The notes under the pieces: model-generated
Database searches by the model: none
What the model was told of the DNA's origin: nothing
Seen by the model: the letters and a program-made list of their open reading frames with translations, nothing else
Program-made: the position numbers and the translations under genes
Part shown: positions 1-5,791 of the stretch, piece by piece
How the letters are laid out: each line of letters begins with the position of its first letter
Position numbering within the stretch: position 1 is the first letter of the stretch
Origin: a virus
Length of the DNA stretch: 23,867 nucleotides
Direction: 5' to 3' (one strand)
Virus record (IMG/VR): IMGVR_UViG_3300042308_001789
Span: 1 to 23,867 of that record

Positions 1-2756
1 GCGGCGGGCTGCTCATCCTTTCGCGGAAACTCTGCTAGCGTCTTACTGATCTCATCCGAAAAAACGTAGGCGCGAACGTCTCCGCCTCCTATCCGCACCT
101 TGTGGGTACTCCGCTTGTCGCTGGAGGGCTGGAAATGTCCCTTTTCAAGTAGGGAGGCTATCACGCTGTCTACTGCGAATCCTGAGCTCCGGAGAAACGT
201 CGCGGCCTCATGCGGGAGGATTGCGGCTAGGGTCTGGCCTGCTCGGGTTGTCCATACCTTGCCTATCGTGCTGGCGTTGGCCTCCGGTGCTGTCTCGTGG
301 TACTGCACGCGCCGAAAGTTCGCGGCAAAAAACGCGGTCAATGCGTCAATGGCCTGGCTCGGCTTGTCGGCTTCTAGCGCCGCGTCGAAAGTCGCCTCTA
401 GATCCTGAGCGGAGAACAGTCCGAACGGTCCGCGGCTGCTCCAGCGGAGTCCGATCGCGGCCGTAAACGTGCTCCATGCAAACTCCATGCTGGCGACGTG
501 GTTCGATACGCGGCGCGTAGTGTCCCGCGCTGGGTGCTTCATCTGTGCGTAGCTGTAGACGCGTGCGGAGAGTTCGCGGTAACGCTCTGCCAGCTGCGCG
601 CGCTCCGTCTCGCTCAGTCCTACTAGATACTCTGCGTACCGTTGTCCCGCGGTTCCGTGGTGGGCGGCGTATAGCGCTGTCTGGTTGTGGATGAGCTCTG
701 CGGCGGCGGCGTCGTTCGTTGCGAACATAGGCGCTTTGATGCTCACTAGGCGGGAGACGGTTCCGGCCTGTTTGCCCATCGTGCTGATACTGCTCTCGCC
801 GGTGCTGATCGCTATGTTTTGGAAGTCTACCGTTGTCTGTGTCCCTGTGATGGTCCCGCGCGCTTTCCCGCGTCCCTGGGTGATCGCGTAAACAAAGGCG
901 GTGACGGATTGGAAGCTGTCGAGCATATGCTGGGTTTCGTCGCGGTAGACGGGGAAGCTGCGGAGTGCTCCGGCGACTCGCTCAACGGCTGTAGCGGTGT
1001 CGTTCCATTGTCCGACAAGGGCGCTACTGCCAAAAATCGACGCGGCCCATTTGATGCTAGTGCTCTTGCCTCCTGAGCTCTCGCCGTGGATATCGAGACA
1101 AAACTGCTCGCATCCGATCAGTTCGATAAGCGGAGCGACAACGGAGGCCGCGTAGGGAAACGCAACGCGGGGATGCGCCTCTAGTACGCGCTCCGTAGAC
1201 TCTTTCCACGTGTTGAAGTCGCCGCGGCTCCTCACCGCCTCTACCTTCGCTCTGATTTCACCTTCTAGCGGCGCAAGGTACAATCCTCCGGCCGTCTCTC
1301 CTGGCGGGTAGTGCGTCTCCTCGTAGCCGCGTATAAATGCTCCCTGCGTCCATCCTGTCGAGTGACTGAGGCGCGTAACGGGAGCTCCAGTCCGCTCCGC
1401 CTCCTCTCGGCAAGCGTCGATGTAGTTTACGAGGTCTCTCGCGCTGTTACTCGTGACGGGCAATCCCTGCGCGGCTAGGGTCACAATGCTGCGGGTGCTG
1501 GCGATGGTTTCGGCGGGTACGTGCAACCTGAGCGCGCCTAGTTTCGGCCACCCTGTCGCTAGGGTCGCATACCGTGTCTGCGTTGCGATATCGAGCGAAC
1601 GGGCTGCGAGAAAGATCGGGGGAAACGCTATCCGCGTCTCTCGCTCGTTTCCTGAGCGGTCCGTATCGTATCGCACTAGCGCCCCATCTCGGGAGAGGGC
1701 GTATCCGTGTGGTAGGCGGATTGTGGAGCGGTCGGCTAGGAGGATGCCTCTCGTATCCTGCTCAATCTCTGCGGCGGGCTGCTCATCCTCCGGCGCGGGC
1801 TCGAGTTTTTCCGGCGCGGGCTCCTCTGCTAGCAGCTGCCTCCGCACCTCCTCGATTGAAGTGAGGCGCGCAAGATCGTTGTAGTCCGTATCTGTCTCCC
1901 CGCGGGTCTCTGGAAACTGCGGCGCTCGGATGTTTGCTCCAGTCCGCTCCGCTGCAACGCGCGCGGCTTTCATCCCTGGGTTGCCTGTAGTCCTATGGTC
2001 GTCGTCCGCTGCTATCACTAGGCGCGCGGAGGGTAGGAGGCTGCGAACGTAGGCGGCGACGGCTGGGAGCTGGGTGGAGTCCATGCTACAGACTGTGAGC
2101 GCTCCGGTTGCCTCGCGGATGGTCGCGCCGGTGGCGTAACCTTCGCAAACGTAGACGGTCTCCAGCGTTCCGGCGATCGGGTAGTAGGTTCCGCTTCGCT
2201 CCATACCTCGCGCGTACCGTTTCTCTCCGTTTGGGTGGATCGTCTGGTAGCCGCGGAGCTCATCCTTTGCGCGGTAGAGCGGGATGAGGATAACGGCGTG
2301 CTCCTCTATCCTGAGTCCGTAACTCTGCACGCGTTTACGGTCTAGGTATCCTACGCTCTGTGTGAGGGGCTGCGCTCGATTCCAGCGCTCTAGCGCGCGC
2401 GCTGCTACAACGTCCTGGCTCGCGCGCTGCTCCGCGTTCTCCGCGGTCTTTCGCTCAGTCTCCCGTTGCATCGCCTCAAGGGTGCTCCGGCCGTGGGCTC
2501 GGTCCTCGTCTCGGATCGCTCTCCATAGCTCATCGGGGCAAGTCCATCCGACGGGCTCCGCGCTCCAGTTGCGAAAGATGCCGCGCGGCTTCCCATTGTC
2601 GCTGTAGCGGTAGCTCCCCTTATCCTTGCGGCTCCCCTTGCCACTATCGGCGGGTACACTGTGCCAGCGGTCGTCTACCTCGATTCCGTTAGGGAAACTG
2701 AGTCCCGCTGCCTCCGCATCCCTGCGGAAACATTCTAGCGCCTCTCTCCGGCTCAT
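1..2756 (-). CDS. TOPRIM/DUF927-type primase-helicase, C-terminus cut by window edge
   Basis: About 918 codons are open from an ATG at 2756 to the left edge with no stop, so the protein is partial. The start has a clear ribosome site (AGGAG, minus strand, 2762-2766). The N-terminal ~190 residues resemble the leading part of TraC/P4-alpha-like primases. A TOPRIM_3-like domain follows, with VYVCEGYATGA near residue 200 and AADDD near 250, the acidic residues that bind metal in primer synthesis. A Pro/Glu/Ala-rich linker (about 305-330) joins a DUF927-like ATPase: STGWTQGAF near 455, Walker A GESSGGKST near 560 and Walker B-like VYRDE near 600. Known relatives prime and unwind DNA at replication forks. 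It is transcribed away from the late genes and faces the repeat-rich control region, which suggests it acts there. The domain assignment is fairly secure; origin binding is inference. Confidence 0.9.
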   Translation of the reverse strand, partial: MSRREALECFRRDAEAAGLSFPNGIEVDDRWHSVPADSGKGSRKDKGSYRYSDNGKPRGIFRNWSAEPVGWTCPDELWRAIRDEDRAHGRSTLEAMQRETERKTAENAEQRASQDVVAARALERWNRAQPLTQSVGYLDRKRVQSYGLRIEEHAVILIPLYRAKDELRGYQTIHPNGEKRYARGMERSGTYYPIAGTLETVYVCEGYATGATIREATGALTVCSMDSTQLPAVAAYVRSLLPSARLVIAADDDHRTTGNPGMKAARVAAERTGANIRAPQFPETRGETDTDYNDLARLTSIEEVRRQLLAEEPAPEKLEPAPEDEQPAAEIEQDTRGILLADRSTIRLPHGYALSRDGALVRYDTDRSGNERETRIAFPPIFLAARSLDIATQTRYATLATGWPKLGALRLHVPAETIASTRSIVTLAAQGLPVTSNSARDLVNYIDACREEAERTGAPVTRLSHSTGWTQGAFIRGYEETHYPPGETAGGLYLAPLEGEIRAKVEAVRSRGDFNTWKESTERVLEAHPRVAFPYAASVVAPLIELIGCEQFCLDIHGESSGGKSTSIKWAASIFGSSALVGQWNDTATAVERVAGALRSFPVYRDETQHMLDSFQSVTAFVYAITQGRGKARGTITGTQTTVDFQNIAISTGESSISTMGKQAGTVSRLVSIKAPMFATNDAAAAELIHNQTALYAAHHGTAGQRYAEYLVGLSETERAQLAERYRELSARVYSYAQMKHPARDTTRRVSNHVASMEFAWSTFTAAIGLRWSSRGPFGLFSAQDLEATFDAALEADKPSQAIDALTAFFAANFRRVQYHETAPEANASTIGKVWTTRAGQTLAAILPHEAATFLRSSGFAVDSVIASLLEKGHFQPSSDKRSTHKVRIGGGDVRAYVFSDEISKTLAEFPRKDEQPA

Positions 2757-2778
2757 GTTGGCTCCTGCGTTGCCTTTT

Positions 2779-2868
2779 CTATCTCATCCTGCTAGGATCC
2801 GTCTCTAGCAGGTCGCGGATCTTGTCCATCCGCTCGGCCTCCGTACCGTTCTCGCTTGGCGCTGTCAA
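2779..2868 (-). CDS. Candidate small leader ORF upstream of primase-helicase
   Basis: A 29-codon frame runs from TTG (2868) to TAG (2779-2781) on the minus strand, or 16 codons from the internal ATG at 2829 (MDKIRDLLETDPSRMR). The ATG form has GGAGG eight bases upstream (complement of 2838-2842). The peptide is helical-looking and charged, and it ends 22 bases before the primase-helicase start. It overlaps the perfect inverted repeat at 2788-2812, so it could be a leader peptide or a small phage protein. Evidence is only the frame and ribosome site; chance is quite possible at this length. Confidence 0.25.
   Translation of the reverse strand: MTAPSENGTEAERMDKIRDLLETDPSRMR
2788..2812. repeat. 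Perfect inverted repeat CCTGCTAG-N9-CTAGCAGG
   Basis: Arms of 8 bp (2788-2795 and 2805-2812) are perfect, with a 9-base spacer. It lies 32 bases upstream of the primase-helicase start, so it could be an operator for a dimeric protein or an RNA hairpin in the leader. The octamer CCTGCTAG occurs again at 9244-9251, upstream of the other minus-strand gene. Confidence 0.6.
2840..2868 (-). promoter_or_regulatory. Possible promoter for primase-helicase
   Basis: On the minus strand a perfect -35 box TTGACA (2868 to 2863) is followed after 17 bases by TACGGA (2845 to 2840). The -10 is poor (only TA matches the consensus). It would give a leader of about 75 bases containing the inverted repeat at 2788-2812. 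It conflicts with the small ORF if that starts at TTG 2868, so at most one of the two readings is right. Confidence 0.25.
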
Positions 2869-2880
2869 GTTACGAGCGGC

Positions 2881-2931
2881 CCCCTAGCGCTGAATCCGGC
2901 TAACTGCGTAGCTAGGGTGAGGCGCTAGGGG
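2881..2931. repeat. 10-bp perfect inverted repeat with 31-base spacer
   Basis: CCCCTAGCGC (2881-2890) is matched exactly by GCGCTAGGGG (2922-2931). The 31-base spacer holds another GCTAG and a TAGGGT. The arms could form a large stem-loop in single-stranded DNA or RNA, or bind a protein at two sites about five helical turns apart. It marks the primase side of the control region. Confidence 0.55.
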
Positions 2932-2948
2932 CGTGCGCGGTGCTGCTG

Positions 2949-2966
2949 GCGGGAGATGTATCCCGC
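2949..2966. repeat. Short hairpin GCGGGA-N6-TCCCGC
   Basis: Six-base perfect arms (2949-2954, 2961-2966) flank the loop GATGTA. The octamer GCTGGCGG is also repeated on either side (2945-2952 and 2964-2971). No T-tract follows, so it is not a typical terminator. Confidence 0.4.
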
Positions 2967-2975
2967 TGGCGGTCC

Positions 2976-3092
2976 GCTGTTCCACAAGTTCCCGCGATTT
3001 CCCGCGCGAATGGGAACGGCTGGGAACGGCTCGGAGCGAGGATCTAAGCGGGTCTCCGCGGCTCCGGTGCGGCTGTTCCACAAGTTCCCGCG
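2976..3092. repeat. 21-bp perfect direct repeat pair, 96 bp apart
   Basis: Positions 2976-2996 and 3072-3092 are identical. Each copy contains two GTTCC cores nine bases apart (as in TGTTCCACAAGTTCCC). The first copy is followed by a third similar unit, TTTCCCGCG, at 2998. A 21-bp identity is far beyond chance in 600 bp and neither copy is in a credible gene, so a protein-binding role is likely. Confidence 0.75.
3011..3030. repeat. Tandem decamer repeat TGGGAACGGC x2
   Basis: Two identical 10-bp units (3011-3020, 3021-3030) are head to tail, which puts the GGAAC cores on the same face of the helix. They point opposite to the GTTCC cores in the flanking 21-bp repeats. Confidence 0.7.
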
Positions 3093-3123
3093 GTTTTCGA
3101 TGATACTACGCGGAGTGTCGGGC

Positions 3124-3164
3124 TTCGTTCGTTCGTTCGTTCCTGAGCTAGGGAGAAACGAACG
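3124..3164. repeat. TTCG x4 tract ending in an inverted repeat
   Basis: Four TTCG units (3124-3139) run into CGTTCGTT (3134-3141), which pairs with AACGAACG (3157-3164) across 15 bases. The structure could be a hairpin or a small operator. Its core differs from the GGAAC iterons, apart from one GTTCC at 3139. Confidence 0.5.
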
Positions 3165-3257
3165 TAGGGAAAGGGGCTCGCGCACGTGTAGAGATAGGTG
3201 TTCATTGTGGAACATGTGTACCAGTGCCTAGATGCTGGCTCTGCGGGCCTTTTTTTG

Positions 3258-3287
3258 TGGGAACAGCGTGGGAACAGTTGGGAACAG
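3258..3287. repeat. Three phased iterons TGGGAACAG
   Basis: Identical 9-bp units start at 3258, 3269 and 3279, spaced 11 and 10 bp, one per helical turn. They follow a seven-T tract (3250-3256), which could ease strand opening. From memory, P4 alpha protein binds type I iterons of similar form (about GGTGAACAG); the likeness is suggestive only and should be checked. Confidence 0.7.
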
Positions 3288-3319
3288 TGCTTGACGCAAA
3301 GTTGAATAACGGGCTCGCG

Positions 3320-3348
3320 TTGCGGCTGGAGCGCTTCGCTGCTAGGGT
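3320..3348 (+). promoter_or_regulatory. Possible late promoter abutting the first late gene
   Basis: TTGCGG (3320-3325), a 17-base gap, then TAGGGT (3343-3348) resembles a GC-rich host promoter of the TANNNT type. Transcription would start at about 3355, exactly at the ATG, giving a leaderless message. Alternatively AGGGTG (3344-3349) is simply the ribosome site, since AAGGGTG precedes other genes here (portal, holin-like gene). Confidence 0.3.
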
Positions 3349-3354
3349 GTTTCC

Positions 3355-4128
3355 ATGCCAAAAATGCGAAAGATTGATGCTCCTCTGGATCCGGCTGCTA
3401 GCGATACGCGGGCGCGCGGAGCGGCTTTCTTTGTCGAGAGTCTCGATTGTGGCGATGTGTTCCGTTCGGTGGGCGTGCCAGCTGGCGCGATTGAAGCGAT
3501 GCAACCTGGCTCTCGCGCCTTCGCGCTGACGATGGGGCGCTGGAGTCTGTGGGAGCTCATCCGGCCGTTCTGTGCAAAGGTGGGCGGCGCTCCTCGGGTC
3601 ACGCTGTCTACGTGGTCCGTAGGTCAAGAGGAGTCGGCTAACCTCGGGGCGCTCCTGCGTAACGGTGAAGTCTCCTCAATCGATGTCTTCGTGGATGAGT
3701 CCTGGCCTTTGCGTCAACAAAAGTTCTGCGGGCTGCTAGTCGGCGCGATAGGTGCTGGCGGCGTGCGGCTGCTCCGTACTCATGCTAAGATCCTCCTAGT
3801 GGAAGGGGAGCGGGGCGTTATGTTCGCTCACGGCTCTCTGAATCTGAATCCTAATCGGCGGCTGGAGTCCTGCGGTATCGAGTTTGATACGGGCGCGGCT
3901 CGGTTCGTCGCTACTGAGTTCGATAGTCTCCGCGCTCACGTTCCGTCCGGCTTGACGGTATCAGCTGAGCGACAACGGGCGATCTTCGATGATTTCGCGC
4001 GAACGGATGGCGGGCGTCCGCATGGGGCTGAGTCGCGGGCGGTCGCGGATGAGGCTGCGGAGGGTGCGGCGGCGGATACCTTCGATGTTCTGGATCTGGA
4101 TGGTGGATGGGATTGGGAGGATGCATGA
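3355..4128 (+). CDS. PLD-like (HxK motif) protein at the head of the packaging operon
   Basis: The product has 257 residues. The start is fixed by an in-frame TAG at 3343. Residues 141-170 contain the half-motif of the phospholipase D superfamily: H143 and K145 (THAKILLV) followed by HGSLNLNPNRR, as in the HxK...GSxN active site. Only one such half is visible, so activity would need a dimer, as in the Nuc/bacterial PLD-like endonucleases. The last ~50 residues are acidic, ending DLDGGWDWEDA. Family members act as phosphodiesterases, including nucleases and DNA-binding proteins. It overlaps the small terminase gene by ATGA, so the two are probably co-translated. That suggests a role in packaging or DNA processing, which is inference. 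A degenerate, non-enzymatic protein is also possible. Confidence 0.75.
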   Translation: MPKMRKIDAPLDPAASDTRARGAAFFVESLDCGDVFRSVGVPAGAIEAMQPGSRAFALTMGRWSLWELIRPFCAKVGGAPRVTLSTWSVGQEESANLGALLRNGEVSSIDVFVDESWPLRQQKFCGLLVGAIGAGGVRLLRTHAKILLVEGERGVMFAHGSLNLNPNRRLESCGIEFDTGAARFVATEFDSLRAHVPSGLTVSAERQRAIFDDFARTDGGRPHGAESRAVADEAAEGAAADTFDVLDLDGGWDWEDA

Positions 4129-4529
4129 CGCGTGAAACTTTCGAGAGTGTCCTGGGCTCCTATGCGGAGGGTAAGTCTCTCAACGGGGTGCTGCGGGAGC
4201 ATGGTACGGGCTTTTGGGATTTCGCGCGCTACCTGAAGCGGGAGGGAGCTCCAGCTGAGGAGGTCTACGCGCTGGCTCGGCAAGCTAACGCTATGGTCCT
4301 CGTGGAACAGATTACGGCCGTGGGCGTCCAAGCTATGCGGGGCAAGGTTCCGGTTGACGCGGCGCGCCTCCATTCGGATAATCTGAAATGGTTGGCGGTT
4401 CGGATGCATCCGGATAGGCTGAATCCTGTGGCGCGAACGGATATCACGTCGGGCGGCGAACCTGCGCGCTACGTTGTCTCGATTCCGCGTATCGATCGTA
4501 TCGAGGATGCGGCTGAGGATCAGGGATGA
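4125..4529 (+). CDS. terS: Terminase small subunit
   Basis: 134 residues from ATG 4125, chosen over an upstream in-frame ATG at 4107 because GGGAGG (4115-4120) sits four bases before it and it forms an ATGA overlap with the preceding gene. The N-terminal part (TFESVLGSYAEGKSLNGVL...) looks like the helix-turn-helix that TerS proteins use to recognise the packaging site. The C-terminal half has the DNLKWLAVRMHPDRL pattern common in this family just before the portal-binding tail. It would bind the viral DNA and regulate the large subunit, whose gene overlaps it by ATGA. Identification rests on this pattern and on the large terminase next door. Confidence 0.85.
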   Translation: MTRETFESVLGSYAEGKSLNGVLREHGTGFWDFARYLKREGAPAEEVYALARQANAMVLVEQITAVGVQAMRGKVPVDAARLHSDNLKWLAVRMHPDRLNPVARTDITSGGEPARYVVSIPRIDRIEDAAEDQG

Positions 4530-5791
4530 GCGGCGGAGTACCGTTCGCGCTGCCGGGGCTCTACGGTAAGCAATTTGACGCGGTGAATGATCCGGCGCGG
4601 ATAACGGTAATCGAGTCGACTACAAAAGCGGGCAAAACTCTAGGCTGCGTCGTTTGGCAAATTGGGCAAATGATGAGCGCTCCGGAGTCCGCGGAACATT
4701 GGTGGGTAGCTCCGGTGTATGATCAGGCGATGATGGCTTATCGGGTCGCGTGGGGGCTGCTCCGCGGGCAAGATGGGTTCCGTCAAGCGCTATCGGAGCG
4801 GGCGATTATCGCTCCTGGCGGGCGGCGCTGGAGTTTTCGTAGCGCGGATAAGCCTGATTCTCTGTACGGCTCCGCGGTGCATTCTCTGGTTCTGGATGAG
4901 TGCTCCCGCATCAAAGATGATGCTGTAGACGCGGCGTTTTCCACTACAACGCGTACGCGCGGGAGGATCAGGGCGATAGGGAACGTCCGCGGCCGCTCCA
5001 ATCGTCACTACCAGTTCGCGCGCAAGGCTGAGTCCGGGGAGCCTGGATTTTCGTATCATAGGATTACCGCGGATGATGCTGTAGCGGCGGGTATCTTCGC
5101 GCGCTCGGATCTCGATCTGGCGCGCCGCACCTTGCCTCACGCGGTCTATCGGGAGCTCTATTTCTGTGAGCCTGCGGATGATGGGGCGAATCCGTTTGGT
5201 ATCGATGCGATCAGGGCGTGCGCTGAGCTCAACGGTGGGCAACCTAGCGCGGCTCCGGTCCGCGTATGGGGTCTGGATATCGCGCGGAAACGGGATTACG
5301 CGGTGCTCATCGGGCTGGATGCTGAGCGGAACGTATCCGCGATGTACCGTTGGCATGGTCTGTCTTATGCCGCTCTCTCCGAATCAGTCGCGCGGATTGT
5401 GGGCAAGCGCTCGCGGGCGCTCTGTTTCTTCGATGCGACGGGAGTGGGAGACGCGGTAGGGGAGCTGCTCATCGCGGCGGGTGTCAACGCGGAGCCTTTC
5501 ATTTTTTCGTCCGCGTCTAAGCAAGGGCTTATTGAGGGGCTGGCGGTCGCGCTCCAGTCGGGCCGGACGTCTGTTCTAGACGGGGTGCATCGCGCTGAGC
5601 TGGAGCAATTCGAGTACGATATGAGGGCGGGGCGGGTGGTATACTCTGCTCCTCCTGGCGCGCATGATGATACGGTTTGCGCTCATGCTCTCGCGTGGTA
5701 TGGTGCGGAGCGTCTAGGGGTGCGCGCGGAGTCCGGGCGGCGGTTCGCGGTTACTCAGTCTGCAAAGGTATCAAGGGTGCGACAATGGTAA
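4526..5791 (+). CDS. terL: Terminase large subunit (packaging ATPase-nuclease)
   Basis: 421 residues. The ATPase domain has Walker A STTKAGKT (31-38), Walker B LVLDE (121-125) and a coupling-motif candidate around GNV (152-154). The RNase H-like nuclease domain has acidic residues D251 (GLDIARKRDYAV), D303 (FFDATGVGD) and D381-D382 (AHDDTV). Together these are the complete catalytic set of TerL, which pumps DNA into the prohead and cuts it. The length is typical. The gene starts with an ATGA overlap on terS and its stop overlaps the portal start by seven bases. The cutting mode (cos or pac) cannot be decided from the sequence. Confidence 0.95.
   Translation: MSGGVPFALPGLYGKQFDAVNDPARITVIESTTKAGKTLGCVVWQIGQMMSAPESAEHWWVAPVYDQAMMAYRVAWGLLRGQDGFRQALSERAIIAPGGRRWSFRSADKPDSLYGSAVHSLVLDECSRIKDDAVDAAFSTTTRTRGRIRAIGNVRGRSNRHYQFARKAESGEPGFSYHRITADDAVAAGIFARSDLDLARRTLPHAVYRELYFCEPADDGANPFGIDAIRACAELNGGQPSAAPVRVWGLDIARKRDYAVLIGLDAERNVSAMYRWHGLSYAALSESVARIVGKRSRALCFFDATGVGDAVGELLIAAGVNAEPFIFSSASKQGLIEGLAVALQSGRTSVLDGVHRAELEQFEYDMRAGRVVYSAPPGAHDDTVCAHALAWYGAERLGVRAESGRRFAVTQSAKVSRVRQW

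Larger units (their letters stand above)
2757..3354. other. Divergent control region, candidate replication origin/operator region
   Basis: About 600 bases separate the primase-helicase start (minus) from the first late gene (plus). I see no convincing long gene here. The stretch contains 11 copies of GGAAC/GTTCC between 2979 and 3287 (starts at 2979, 2988, 3013, 3023, 3075, 3084, 3139, 3209, 3260, 3271, 3281), where roughly 0.6 would be expected by chance for a 5-mer on both strands of 310 bp. It also has a 21-bp direct repeat, two sets of tandem short repeats and several inverted repeats. Arrays of short repeats beside a replication gene are typical of iteron origins; operators for a repressor are the main alternative. 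Confidence 0.6.

Noticed and set aside
1453-1884. Plus-strand ORF opposite the primase-helicase
   Set aside because: It lies wholly against the TOPRIM-DUF927 coding frame and has Arg/Ser-rich low-complexity sequence.
1383-1952. 17-bp repeat (1383-1399 and 1936-1952)
   Set aside because: Both copies encode AERTGA in the same gene with the same favoured codons, so shared codon bias is enough to explain it.
2925-3231. Overlapping ORFs on both strands (2925-3215 minus, 2956-3231 plus) with a repeated peptide
   Set aside because: The peptide repeat is only the 21-bp DNA repeat read through. There is no ribosome site and the composition is unlike the real genes.
3221-3256. Rho-independent terminator before the T7 tract
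   Set aside because: Only a four-base-pair stem (3237-3240 with 3246-3249, including one wobble) is next to the T-tract. A second weak stem is 11 bases away. No plus-strand gene ends here.
2976-3287. CRISPR-like array
   Set aside because: Repeats are too short, occur in both orientations and are spaced by 9-11 bases or 96 bases rather than by uniform spacers.
5677-5784. Upstream start for the portal gene
   Set aside because: It would overlap terL by over 100 bases. The ATG at 5785 has AAGGGTG and the usual short overlap.
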